A stretch of 64,000 nt of DNA from JAJDXO01 sp965213765 (lineage in GTDB: Bacteria; Pseudomonadota; Alphaproteobacteria; Rhodospirillales; UBA2165), in contig OZ243926.1 in assembly GCA_965213765.1 (NCBI GenBank), forward strand, positions 1,736,001-1,800,000, in the 5' to 3' direction. Of this stretch, positions 13,542 through 21,418 are shown in pieces (position 1 is the stretch's first letter; each line of letters starts with the position of its first letter). The position numbers were made by a program, and so were the translations under genes. Below the pieces are notes generated by a model, which worked only from the letters and a program-made list of their open reading frames with translations, was not told the origin of the DNA and did no database searches.

Positions 13542-14378
13542 ATGCCGTTTATCGATACGCAAAACCAGGACGTGAAGGCACTCACGGGCATTCACTTGTA
13601 CCACTTCTGGCTCTCGAGCTGCTCTCAACGGGTCCGGATGGTGTTGGACGAAAAAGGACTGGAGTGGACCGGTCACGAGATCGACTTGGAGAAGATGGAA
13701 CACGCGACCGAGGAATTTCAGTCCATCAATCCCAAAGGGCTGGTTCCGGCGATGGTCGTCGAAGGCCGGGTCATGATCGAGAGCATCGACATCATCGACT
13801 ACTTGGACACCACGTACCCCGAACCGCCGCTGAGGCCCGCGGACAAGGACGACGAAGCGAAGATGCTGAAGTGGATGGCCGATGCCGACGATGCCCAACA
13901 CTCCCTTAAGTTGCTGACCCACGAATTCTTGTTCAAGATGAACAAAATGCCGCCCGAGGCGCTGGCTCATCTCGTAGCGTCGCATCGCAACGATGAGCTG
14001 ACGGAATTCATGAAGGTATGGGCATCCGACGCCGGCTTTCCAAGGGACGAAATCGACGAAGAACTGAAAATTCAGCACGACTATTTCGTGGCGCTCGACA
14101 GCGCCTTGAACGGCCGTCAATGGCTCTTGGGTGACCGGTTCTCGCTCGCAGATATCGCTTGGGTACCCAATGTCCATCGGCTCGACCTGATGGATTATCC
14201 ACTGGATCGTCATCCCAGCCTTCTCGGCTGGTACGCCCGCATCAAGGAACGGCCGAGCTACCGGGCCGGGGTCCTAAGCTCGGAGATTCCGCCGGCCATG
14301 GAGGCATTTGCCGCCTACTGCGGGCAGCGCCGCGCCGAGGGAACGGACGTCACCCGATTTGGGCCCTTGGCGGCGTAA
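13542..14378 (+). CDS. Glutathione S-transferase family protein
   Basis: The 278-residue protein has an N-terminal thioredoxin-like domain (about residues 17-95) with LYHFWLSSCSQRVRMVLDEK as the glutathione-site helix, INPKGLVPAMVVEG containing the cis-proline, and the IESIDIIDYLD block that binds the gamma-glutamyl group. The C-terminal helical domain ends in GDRFSLADIAWVPNVHRLD, the conserved folding motif. It resembles bacterial GSTs of the LigE/LigF-type general group in outline, but I cannot assign etherase activity. GGGAG precedes the start. The stop codon abuts the end of the IS5-type fragment at 14379. Confidence 0.85.
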   Translation: MPFIDTQNQDVKALTGIHLYHFWLSSCSQRVRMVLDEKGLEWTGHEIDLEKMEHATEEFQSINPKGLVPAMVVEGRVMIESIDIIDYLDTTYPEPPLRPADKDDEAKMLKWMADADDAQHSLKLLTHEFLFKMNKMPPEALAHLVASHRNDELTEFMKVWASDAGFPRDEIDEELKIQHDYFVALDSALNGRQWLLGDRFSLADIAWVPNVHRLDLMDYPLDRHPSLLGWYARIKERPSYRAGVLSSEIPPAMEAFAAYCGQRRAEGTDVTRFGPLAA

Positions 14379-14797
14379 GAGTCTGACTCGAAACTCTACA
14401 TTTAATAACAATGGCTTGCGATCCGCCTTGTGAGGAGTCGGATGTGTGCGACGAGGATCCATGCCTGTGCGGAGGCGATTGATTTCTCCCAGTCCTTGGC
14501 CAGTCGGCGGCATCGGTTGAGCCAGGCGAAGGTCCTCTCGACGACCCATCTCCTGGGCAGGACCTCAAAGCCCTTGGCGGTATCGGGACGTCTTATAATC
14601 TCGATCGTCCAGCGGCCGATGTCTTCGAGGGCACCCTCAAGTTTCGGTCCGCCATAGGCGGCGTCAGCGAAGAGGTGACGCAGCCGGGGGAAGCGATGAC
14701 GGATCGATTTGAGGACCCCGGGGGCGCCGTCGCGGTCCTGGATATCGGCTGAATGCACGATCAGGCCGAGCAGCAGGCCAAGCGTATCGGTGAGAGG
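14379..14797 (-). pseudogene. C-terminal half of an IS5-family transposase with its terminal repeat
   Basis: The minus strand carries the end of an IS5-type DDE transposase: TDTLGLLLGLIVHSAD, RHLFADAAYGG with the second Asp, and RWVVERTFAWLNRCRRLAKD with the Glu, ending at 14402. The N-terminal half is missing here. At 14379-14395 GAGTCTGACTCGAAACT matches 14 of 17 bases of the repeat at 14935-14951, so this looks like the right end of the element. The missing half lies at 15016-15457 on the opposite strand, cut at the same codon region (sequence TCACCG on both sides). The element is dead. Confidence 0.85.
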
Positions 14798-14934
14798 AGG
14801 CTTGCCATGCGTTCCCTCGCCCCAGTCAGGGGGAGAGGGGCAGAGGGAGAGGGCGCAAAAAGGAGAATCTCCTAATTAAGTCCGGACCCTGGAGCAGTTG
14901 GTTCAATTTGGCCGGAAACCGCTCCCGGTCCTTA
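14798..14934. repeat. Spacer of dispersed repeat fragments between the IS5 halves
   Basis: The stretch holds two repeat types seen elsewhere in the window. GTTCCCTCGCCCC followed by GGGGGAGAGGGG (about 14811-14840) belongs to the family at 26461-26660. GAGCAGTTGGTTCAATTTGG with CCGGAAACCGCTCC (14892-14925) is related to the large palindrome at 42915-42964. No gene is present. Confidence 0.6.
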
Positions 14935-15457
14935 GAGTTCAACTCGAAACTAGTTGAGTGATTTCAGTCGGTTGTGTCTTACTCGGTTGTGTCAAATCAA
15001 ACGAGGAGGCACAACATGTGGACCGAAATCACTCGCCCGAAGTATGAGCGCCGTGGCGGTCGCTATGCAAGCGACCTTACGGATCGAGAGTGGGCGTTGA
15101 TCGCGCCGTTCATGCCGCCGCGCAAGAAGATAGGCCGGCCGCGGACGACGGAGCTGCGCAATGTCATGGATGCGATCATGTACATGGCCTCGACGGGCTG
15201 TCAGTGGGCGATGCTGCCGAACGACTTCCCGCCGCCCTCCACGGTGCAGCGTTACTTCTACGACTGGCGCTCGAACGGGCTGCTGGAGGCGATCAACCAT
15301 CATCTGGTTGTGGCGGCCCGTGAGCTGGAAGGACGCGAGGCCGGCCCGAGCGCCGGGGTGATCGACAGCCAGAGCGTGAAAACCACGGAAAGCGGCGGTA
15401 TTCGGGGCTATGACGCGGGCAAGAAGATCAAGGGCCGCAAACGTCACATGGTCACCG
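14935..15457 (+). pseudogene. N-terminal half of an IS5-family transposase with its terminal repeat
   Basis: The coding part runs from ATG 15016 and gives about 147 transposase residues: YASDLTDREWALIAPFMPP, MYMASTGCQWAMLPNDFP, and GVIDSQSVKTTESGG with the first catalytic Asp, then GKKIKGRKRHMVT. At that point the frame runs into a palindromic repeat. The left terminal repeat GAGTTCAACTCGAAACT lies at 14935-14951. Joined to the inverted fragment at 14402-14797, the protein would be about 275 residues, the normal IS5 length. The open frame continues to 15585 only through repeat sequence. Confidence 0.85.
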
Positions 15458-15474
15458 CTCACCCGCAAGTCGTC

Positions 15475-15497
15475 ATCACCGGGCTTGACCCGGTGAT
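15475..15497. repeat. Palindromic (REP-like) hairpin repeat
   Basis: ATCACCGGG and CCCGGTGAT form a perfect nine-base stem around CTTGA. A second stem arm ATGGCCGGG at 15525-15533 has its partner CCCGGCCAT at 16831-16839, on the far side of the IS. Related units occur at 29328-29393 and 30744-30905. Confidence 0.8.
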
Positions 15498-15641
15498 CCA
15501 CGCCTCGCGGCACGGTAAACGTGGATGGCCGGGTCCGGGCCACTGGTGTCCGGTTAAGATATCTGGACAGGTTGCATGGTGTTGATTCTACTGGTGTCCA
15601 AGCGTTTGCGACGATTTGGACACGAAGTTAGGACCAGCACC

Positions 15642-16625
15642 ATGCGGCACCAGAATAGCGTTTTTCATGACATCTTGAAGCATGTTCCTTGGGATGCGTT
15701 CGACCGGCTTGTGAAGGAGCATGGCGCCGATTGGCGGGTTCGGCGCCTGAGCACCAAGGACCAGTTCATCGCACTTCTATACGGCCAGCTTTCGGGGGCA
15801 TCGAGCCTGCGCGAGATCGCCGGCGGCCTGGAGAGCCATTCGGCGCGGTTGTACCACGTCGGCAGCCGGCCGGCGCAGCGCTCGACGCTGGCCGACGCCA
15901 ATGCGCGCCGTCCGGCGGCGGTGTTCTCGGGCCTGTTCGCCGAGATGGCCGGTCGTGCCCACCGGGGCCTGCGCCGCAAGCTCGGCGAGGCCACCTATCT
16001 GATCGATTCCACCGGGCTCCGCCTGAGCGGCGCCGGGTCCGAGTGGGCGCGCTTCTCGGCCAAGGTGTGCGGCGCCAAGGTCCACGTGATCTACGACGCG
16101 GATGCCGAGCGGCCGGTTTATTCGGCGGTGACCAAGGCCCGGGTCAATGACATCACCGCCGCCCAGACAATGCCCATCGAGGCCGGCGCCACCTACGTCT
16201 TCGACCTCGGCTACTACGATTATGCCTGGTGGGCCAAGCTGAGCGCCGCCGGATGCCGCATCGTCACCCGTTTCAAGTCCAACACGCCGCTCGACCTTAC
16301 CGCCGAACGCGGCCTCCCGGACGACAGCGGCATCCTGTCCGACCGCATCGGCCGGCTGCCAAAACGCCGGGCCAAAAACCGCAAAAACCCGTTCGCCGAA
16401 CCGGTCCGAGAGGTGCGGATCAAAACCGACACCGGCAAGGTGCTGCGCATCCTCTCCAACGACCTCGACGCCCCGGCCCGGGAGATCGCCGATCTCTACA
16501 AGCGGCGATGGGCCATCGAACTGTTCTTCCGCTGGGTCAAACAGACCCTCAAGATCCGACACTTCATCGGCAACAGCGAAAACGCCGTGCGCATCCAGAT
16601 CGCCGTAAGGCCAGGAGGGCGATGA
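15642..16625 (+). CDS. IS4-family transposase, main reading frame (DUF4372 type)
   Basis: The start MRHQNSVFHDILKHVPW matches the DUF4372 N-terminal region of IS4 transposases of the ISPepr1-like kind. The DDE core is visible: Asp122 in YLIDSTGLRLSG, a second Asp in YVFDLGYYDYAWW, and the Y-(2)-R-(3)-E-(6)-K signature YKRRWAIELFFRWVKQTLKI. The frame ends at TGA 16623-16625 before the expected C-terminal helix, which is encoded in the next frame from 16622. The frame is open upstream to 15576, but ATG 15642 fits the family start. Confidence 0.88.
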   Translation: MRHQNSVFHDILKHVPWDAFDRLVKEHGADWRVRRLSTKDQFIALLYGQLSGASSLREIAGGLESHSARLYHVGSRPAQRSTLADANARRPAAVFSGLFAEMAGRAHRGLRRKLGEATYLIDSTGLRLSGAGSEWARFSAKVCGAKVHVIYDADAERPVYSAVTKARVNDITAAQTMPIEAGATYVFDLGYYDYAWWAKLSAAGCRIVTRFKSNTPLDLTAERGLPDDSGILSDRIGRLPKRRAKNRKNPFAEPVREVRIKTDTGKVLRILSNDLDAPAREIADLYKRRWAIELFFRWVKQTLKIRHFIGNSENAVRIQIAVRPGGR

Positions 16626-16801
16626 TCGCCTATCTGCTGCTCAGGCTCGCCCAAGACACCCAAACCATCGTCAAAAGCCCGCTCGCATTCGCCCGTCTCG
16701 TGCGCGCCAACCTCATGCATCGAAAGCGCATCGACCGCCTCCTCAAACCCAAAACACCGCCTCCAGAAAATTCAAACCAAATGGCAATCCAATGGACGTG
16801 A
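16622..16801 (+). CDS. IS4 transposase C-terminal piece in an overlapping frame
   Basis: The 59-residue frame MIAYLLLRLAQDTQTIVKS continues the family homology after the main transposase frame stops. Its ATG overlaps the TGA of the first frame as ATGA, and AGGAGG (16613-16618) precedes it, so translation could be coupled. Relative to a continuous frame, about 14 bases (AAGGCCAGGAGGGC) look inserted. The same arrangement is present in copy B. Whether this piece complements the truncated protein is unknown. Confidence 0.55.
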   Translation: MIAYLLLRLAQDTQTIVKSPLAFARLVRANLMHRKRIDRLLKPKTPPPENSNQMAIQWT

Positions 16802-16862
16802 AAGTTAAACCGGACACCAGTGGGTCCTTGCCCGGCCATGACGCAATCATTTTATGCCGCAT

Positions 16863-16907
16863 CGCCGCAACACTCCTATGGCGGCTCAATTGAGTACCGA
16901 CCCTAGC
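16863..16907. repeat. 45-bp dispersed repeat, left copy
   Basis: CCTATGGCGGCTCAATTGAG and its flanks match 26714-26758 at 38 of 45 positions in the same orientation. The two copies bracket the IclR-to-propeller gene block. The left copy also contains the stop codon of the IclR gene (16903-16905). Confidence 0.7.
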
Positions 16908-17724
16908 TCTCTCTTTGGTCCTCGGACGGCCGTCCCAACCTGGTCGCAATCGATCCCACGCACGCCTGGACCGCGTTTTTCACGAGTTCGAGGTGATCCT
17001 CGTCGGCGCGGCCGCCCGGAATGGTGCAGCCAACAGCGCCGAGAACCGTGCCTGAGTAATCCCGGATAGCTGTCCCGACACTGACCACACCGGGCAAAAA
17101 CTCTTCTTTTTCCATAGCGAAGCCGAAACGCCTGACATGACGAAGCCCCTCGATCAAATCGTGACGGTCGACGACAGTCCGTTCAGTGAATTTGGTCAGC
17201 CCCTTGTGATCAAGAATCCGCGTGATTTCCGGCTCGGGCAGCCAGGCAAGAATGGCCTTGCCTATGGCGCTGGCGTGCGCCGCATTCGCCAGGCTAATCG
17301 AGTCCGTCACCACCCGGACGATTTTAGGAGAGGCCAGTTCGGTCAGGATGACCAAGTCATTGCCTTGTATGACGGCAAGATGGACGTTTTCTTCGGTTCG
17401 GTCATTCAACTCCCGGAGAGCCGGCATCGCCAGATCCACCAGACTGAATTGGCGGGCCCGATTTGAAGAAAGCTCGATGACCTTTGAACCAAGGGAATAG
17501 GACCGTCCCTTTTGCGCCTGCCCCACATACCCCCGGGTCAGCAATGTCAGCAATATGTGGTGGCAGGTCGAGACGTTCAGCCCGGTCATCCGGGCTATTT
17601 CGTTCAGCGGCATCTCACCTTCCGACATCGACAGCACTTCGAGAATGTCGAGAGCGCGCGTTACCGACTGGATTGTCCGGCCATCCTTCGGGTGGGCCCC
17701 GGCGTCCGCGGATATGACGTTCAT
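16903..17724 (-). CDS. IclR-family transcriptional regulator
   Basis: The product has an N-terminal winged helix (RTIQSVTRALDILEVLS, then LNEIARMTGLNVSTCHHILLTL as the recognition region) and a C-terminal IclR effector domain containing ALRELNDRTEENVHLAV, ASAIGKAILAW and GAVGCTIPGG. I choose ATG 17724 (17730 is the alternative), because the frame open to 17787 would read through a palindrome at 17759-17775 that looks like its operator. It is divergent from the HbpS-TctCBA genes and is the likely regulator of that operon, with an aromatic or carboxylic acid as effector. Confidence 0.92.
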   Translation of the reverse strand: MNVISADAGAHPKDGRTIQSVTRALDILEVLSMSEGEMPLNEIARMTGLNVSTCHHILLTLLTRGYVGQAQKGRSYSLGSKVIELSSNRARQFSLVDLAMPALRELNDRTEENVHLAVIQGNDLVILTELASPKIVRVVTDSISLANAAHASAIGKAILAWLPEPEITRILDHKGLTKFTERTVVDRHDLIEGLRHVRRFGFAMEKEEFLPGVVSVGTAIRDYSGTVLGAVGCTIPGGRADEDHLELVKNAVQACVGSIATRLGRPSEDQRES

Positions 17725-17758
17725 CACCATCCAATCGATTGAAAATCGCCGGAGTATA

Positions 17759-17775
17759 ATTTCATAATATGAAAT
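17759..17775. promoter_or_regulatory. Putative IclR operator
   Basis: ATTTCATA and TATGAAAT form perfect eight-base arms around one base. The site lies between the divergent IclR and HbpS-like genes, about 35 bases upstream of the IclR start, where autoregulation and control of the transport operon could both act. Confidence 0.55.
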
Positions 17776-17880
17776 ATAATTCAACATCGCAAAATTTCTT
17801 TGACTTACGCGGCAAATTTATGTTTCCATGCCGTCCAGGTCCTGACGCTCAACAATCAAGAATTCCACAGGGAGAGTCCG

Positions 17881-18333
17881 ATGAGTGACGCCGCCGCAAT
17901 TGCGGCCACCCTGCGCCTGACCAACGCAGGCGCAAAGGAAATGATGGCGGCGGCCATCGCAAAATCGGAAGCGATCGGAATTGCCGCAACCGTCGCCATC
18001 GTCGATGCTGGCGGCCATATGATTCTACTTGAAAGGATGGACGGGGGACGGTTCCATACCGTTCATTCTTCCACCACAAAGGCGGTAACATCTGCATCGA
18101 ACAAACGCCCGACGACGACGCGGGGCGCGCAGGGTCAGGATCTCGATACGCTGCATGCCATCGGCCTGTCGCTCGCCGCCGGCGCAAATCGCTGGACCGC
18201 CATGGAGGGTGGCTTCCCGATATTCTTCGAAGGTGAATGCCTGGGAGGAATTGGTGTAAGCGGTGGTGACTGGGAACAGGATCAAGACATCGCCAGGGCG
18301 GCGGTCGACGCCGTCGGCGCATCCATCGAGTAG
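17881..18333 (+). CDS. HbpS/GlcG (DUF336) family protein
   Basis: The 150-residue product has the DUF336 pattern: a helix with GAKEMMAAAIAKSEAIG, then ATVAIVDAGGHMILLERMDG, a middle KAVTSASNKRPT segment, and the glycine-rich ending GGFPIFFEGECLGGIGVSGG. The fold binds haem or small ligands in some members; its role beside transporters is unknown. ATG 17881 follows GGGAGAGTCCG, so the longer frame from 17800 is not used. It is first in the run leading to TctCBA, a frequent neighbourhood of this family. Confidence 0.88.
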   Translation: MSDAAAIAATLRLTNAGAKEMMAAAIAKSEAIGIAATVAIVDAGGHMILLERMDGGRFHTVHSSTTKAVTSASNKRPTTTRGAQGQDLDTLHAIGLSLAAGANRWTAMEGGFPIFFEGECLGGIGVSGGDWEQDQDIARAAVDAVGASIE

Positions 18334-18396
18334 GTTTGGAACGATAAAGTCGAGTGCAATTCAAGACAGCAAGCTTCATTTAGCAGGGAGACTTAA

Positions 18397-19368
18397 ATGA
18401 AAAAGTTCACTTCAGTTGCTCTGGGATCGGCCGCGGCGATTGCGCTGATCGCGGGGACCGGGCAGGCAAAAGCCGAATGGCCCGAAAAGCCGATCGAGTT
18501 TGTTATTCCGTTTGGCGCCGGAGGCGGTGCCGACATCGAAGGCCGGCTGATCGCCAAGGCGATGAGCGCCGAGCTTGGCCAACCGGTCGTGCCGGTGAAT
18601 AAACCCGGCGGCGGCGGCGCCATTACCTATACCTATGTGAAGAACTCGAAGCCCGACGGCTACACCGTCGCGTGGAATTCCACGTCGATCCTGACCACCA
18701 CGAACATCGGCAACGTCGATTTCGACTACAAGGCCCTGGACCACATCGGCCAGGTCGCGCAGCAGCCTGTCCCGCTGGTGGTCAAGGCCGGCCGTTGGAA
18801 CTCGTTCAAGGACTTCGTCGCCGAGTGCAAGGCCAAGCCGAAGACCCTGAAGCTGGCCTTCGCCGGTTTTGGCAGCGCGACCCATCTGGCCGGCGTTGCC
18901 ATGTCGGCGCTCACGGGCTGCGAACCGATCATGCTGCCCGTAAAGGCGCCCGACCGGCGAAAGATGATCCTGAGCGGCGAGGCCGACGCGGCGGTCGACA
19001 TTTTCTTCGTTCCGCTGCGTCTGGTTAAGGCCGGCAAGGCCCAGTTCCTGATGGTCTCCAGCGGCAGCCGCAACCCGGCGGCCCCGGACGTTCCGACCGC
19101 CAAGGAACTCGGAATGGACATGGAATTCGACCTCTTCCGCGGCCTTTCGGTCGCCAAGGGCACGCCTCAGCCGATCAAGGACAAGCTGGAAGCGGCAATG
19201 ATCAAAGCCGCGAACTCGCCTGAGTTTGCAGGCCGTATGAAAAAGCTGAACCTGACCTTGAAGCCGATGGGGCAGAAGGCGTTCGCGGCCAAGCTCGAGC
19301 GTTCCAATGCCAACATCGTCGACATCATGAAAAAGGCCGGGATGTACAAATCCAAGATGAAGAAATAG
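18397..19368 (+). CDS. tctC: Tripartite tricarboxylate transporter substrate-binding protein (TctC/Bug family)
   Basis: The 323-residue protein has a Sec signal peptide (MKKFTSVALGSAAAIALIAG, cleavage near QAKA) and the Bug-family ligand loops: EFVIPFGAGGGADIEGRLIA near the mature N-terminus, PVNKPGGGGAITYTYVKNS, and FAGFGSATHLAGVAM. It captures a carboxylate in the periplasm for TctBA. A GGGAG site lies before the ATG. In aromatic degraders relatives bind terephthalate, phthalate or other aromatic acids, which would fit the genes downstream, but the ligand is not deducible. Confidence 0.92.
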   Translation: MKKFTSVALGSAAAIALIAGTGQAKAEWPEKPIEFVIPFGAGGGADIEGRLIAKAMSAELGQPVVPVNKPGGGGAITYTYVKNSKPDGYTVAWNSTSILTTTNIGNVDFDYKALDHIGQVAQQPVPLVVKAGRWNSFKDFVAECKAKPKTLKLAFAGFGSATHLAGVAMSALTGCEPIMLPVKAPDRRKMILSGEADAAVDIFFVPLRLVKAGKAQFLMVSSGSRNPAAPDVPTAKELGMDMEFDLFRGLSVAKGTPQPIKDKLEAAMIKAANSPEFAGRMKKLNLTLKPMGQKAFAAKLERSNANIVDIMKKAGMYKSKMKK

Positions 19369-19448
19369 TACACCCGTAACGGAGGACACGGGGCGGTCTT
19401 GCTGTTTGCCTGGCGGACCGCCCCAACTTTTTGAGGGCAAGGTTCAAT

Positions 19449-19913
19449 ATGCGCAGGCGCAATCTTATTGCCGCCATTTTCTTATTGGCCATTGGCATCG
19501 GCTATACGGTCCTCACCGCGAACCTGCCGACGCGCGATATCGGCAGCACCACCCAACCATCGTTCTTCCCCTGGGTCATTGCGGTGCTGTTCCTGGTTCT
19601 CTCGGCTGCACTGCTGATCCAGGGTCTGCGTCCGGCGGCAAGCAGCGCGGTGCCCAAGGCGCCGGATGTGGCGCCGAACAAATATCTGTGGGGTGGCGTT
19701 GCGTTCGCGGTCTATCTCGCCGCATTACCCACGCTCGGTTTCGTCGCCGCGAATATCCCGTTCTTTTTGGCCCTGATGTACCTGTACGGCGAGCGCCGCC
19801 GGCTTTGGCTATTGGGCGGCTCCATCGGAATTTCAATCGCCCTGTTCTTCCTGTTTCGTGAAGTTTTTCAGATCCGGCTGCCGAGCGGCATTCTTTCGGG
19901 GGTGATTGCATGA
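19449..19913 (+). CDS. tctB: Tripartite tricarboxylate transporter small membrane subunit TctB
   Basis: The 154-residue protein has four predicted membrane segments: LIAAIFLLAIGIGYTVLTA, FFPWVIAVLFLVLSAALLI, YLWGGVAFAVYLAALPTLG and the C-terminal LLGGSIGISIALFFLF. The phrase GSTTQPSFFPW resembles the conserved loop of TctB. ATG 19449 is preferred over the upstream TTG 19431. Its last codon overlaps the TctA start as ATGA, so both subunits are probably translated together. Confidence 0.88.
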   Translation: MRRRNLIAAIFLLAIGIGYTVLTANLPTRDIGSTTQPSFFPWVIAVLFLVLSAALLIQGLRPAASSAVPKAPDVAPNKYLWGGVAFAVYLAALPTLGFVAANIPFFLALMYLYGERRRLWLLGGSIGISIALFFLFREVFQIRLPSGILSGVIA

Positions 19914-21418
19914 ACCCGGATATCCTCGACGGATTTGCCCAGGCAAGCATGATGTCGAGCCTGATAGCCACCGGCATCGGCTCGCTACTCGGCTTAATCG
20001 TCGGGATGATCCCGGGCATGACCATCTCCACCGGCATCATCATCGTCCTGCCGTTGACATTCGTCTTGGAGCCGACCATCTCCATCGCCCTGCTCCTCGG
20101 CCTCTACGTCTCGGGCATGACCGGCGGCAGTTTCTCGGCGATCCTGCTCAACATCCCGGGCACGCCATCGGCCTCGGCCACCGGCCTCGACGGCCATCCC
20201 CTCGCCCAGCGGGGAGAGGCCGGGCGGGCACTGGGCCTCGCCATCACGGCGAGCTTTATCGGCGGCATGGTCTCGTTCACCGGATTATTTTTCATCGCAC
20301 CCCTGCTGGCGGAGATTGCGCTCCAATTCAAATCACCGGATTTGTTCAGTCTGGTTTTTTTCGGCCTGACGATCATTTGCAGCTTTGCCGCCAAATCGGT
20401 GATCAAGGGCCTGCTCTCCGCCGTCATCGGGTTGATGATCGTCACAATCGGCCAAGACCCGATGATGGGGTCGCAACGGTTTACCTTCGGCCAGGTAAAT
20501 TTGATCGCCGGCATCCACTTTCTGACGGCGCTGATCGGCCTGTTCGCCATCCCCCAGCTGGTCGACAATTTCGTCGAATTGATCCGCGACAAGGAGACCC
20601 GGTACAAGGCCACGCACATCAAGCGGGTGCTGCCCCGCTGGGCGGATCTGAAACGGATCCGGCTGCCCGTCTCCATCGGCGCGCCGGTCGGTGCATTTCT
20701 TGGAATTCTGCCCGGCGCCGGCGGTCCCATCGCCGCGTTCATCAGCTATGACTACACCAAGCGGGTTTCAAGGAACCGCGACGAATTCGGCAAGGGCGCG
20801 CCCGAGGGAATCGCCGCGCCGGAAAGCGCCAACAACGCGGTCACCGGCGGCGCGCTTGTACCGATGATGACGTTGGGGATCCCGGGCGATCCCGTCACCG
20901 CGATCCTTATCGGCGCGCTGCTGATTCATGGCCTGGCGCCGGGACCGCTGCTGTTCGTGGAAAACGGGGGCTTCGCCTTCGGCGTGATCTTCTCCTTCCT
21001 GTTCGCCAACATCTTCAACATCATCATCGGCTTCCTCGGCCTGCGGCTGCTGGTCAAGGTTCTGGCGACGCCAAAGGCACTGTTGATGCCGACGATCGCG
21101 CTTTTGTGCGTCATCGGCTCTTACGCGCTGCGCAACAATTTCTTCGATGTTTATGTGATGTTCGGGTTTGGGCTGCTGGGTCTCGCCATGCGCTGGCTCG
21201 ACATGCCGGTGGTGCCGTTGCTCTTGGCCCTGGTTCTCGGCCGGCCGCTTGAGGAGCATCTTCGCGTGTCTCTCGCGAGTTCTCAGGGTGATCCCACGGT
21301 CTTCTTCACCTCGCCGTTCAGCGTCGTCTTCCTGGGCATGGCGGCATTTTCAATCTTCTGGTCCTTCTACGCCGAGTACCGGTCCCGGCGCGTATCCGAC
21401 GGAGCAACACACCAATGA
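19910..21418 (+). CDS. tctA: Tripartite tricarboxylate transporter large membrane subunit TctA
   Basis: The 502-residue integral membrane protein carries about eleven to twelve hydrophobic segments and the TctA signatures GLIVGMIPGMTIS, GGSFSAILLNIPGTPSASAT, GAFLGILPGAGGPIAAFISY and PESANNAVTGGALVPMMTLGIPG. It is the translocating subunit that works with TctB and TctC using an ion gradient. It overlaps both neighbours by four bases (ATGA), placing it firmly in the operon with the downstream oxidoreductase. Confidence 0.95.
   Translation: MNPDILDGFAQASMMSSLIATGIGSLLGLIVGMIPGMTISTGIIIVLPLTFVLEPTISIALLLGLYVSGMTGGSFSAILLNIPGTPSASATGLDGHPLAQRGEAGRALGLAITASFIGGMVSFTGLFFIAPLLAEIALQFKSPDLFSLVFFGLTIICSFAAKSVIKGLLSAVIGLMIVTIGQDPMMGSQRFTFGQVNLIAGIHFLTALIGLFAIPQLVDNFVELIRDKETRYKATHIKRVLPRWADLKRIRLPVSIGAPVGAFLGILPGAGGPIAAFISYDYTKRVSRNRDEFGKGAPEGIAAPESANNAVTGGALVPMMTLGIPGDPVTAILIGALLIHGLAPGPLLFVENGGFAFGVIFSFLFANIFNIIIGFLGLRLLVKVLATPKALLMPTIALLCVIGSYALRNNFFDVYVMFGFGLLGLAMRWLDMPVVPLLLALVLGRPLEEHLRVSLASSQGDPTVFFTSPFSVVFLGMAAFSIFWSFYAEYRSRRVSDGATHQ

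Larger units (their letters stand above)
15541..16822 (+). mobile_element. IS4-family insertion sequence, copy A (1282 bp)
   Basis: The element is bounded by inverted ends CACTGGTGTCCGGTTAAG at the left and, read from the right end inward, CACTGGTGTCCGGTTTAAC. It carries one transposase split in two overlapping frames. Copy B at 29394-30675 has the same length, the same ends and only a few base differences, in opposite orientation. Flanks GGTCCGGGC (15532-15540) and GGTCCTTGC (16823-16831) agree at seven of nine positions and may be a decayed target duplication. The insertion lies in the loop of a hairpin repeat. Confidence 0.9.
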
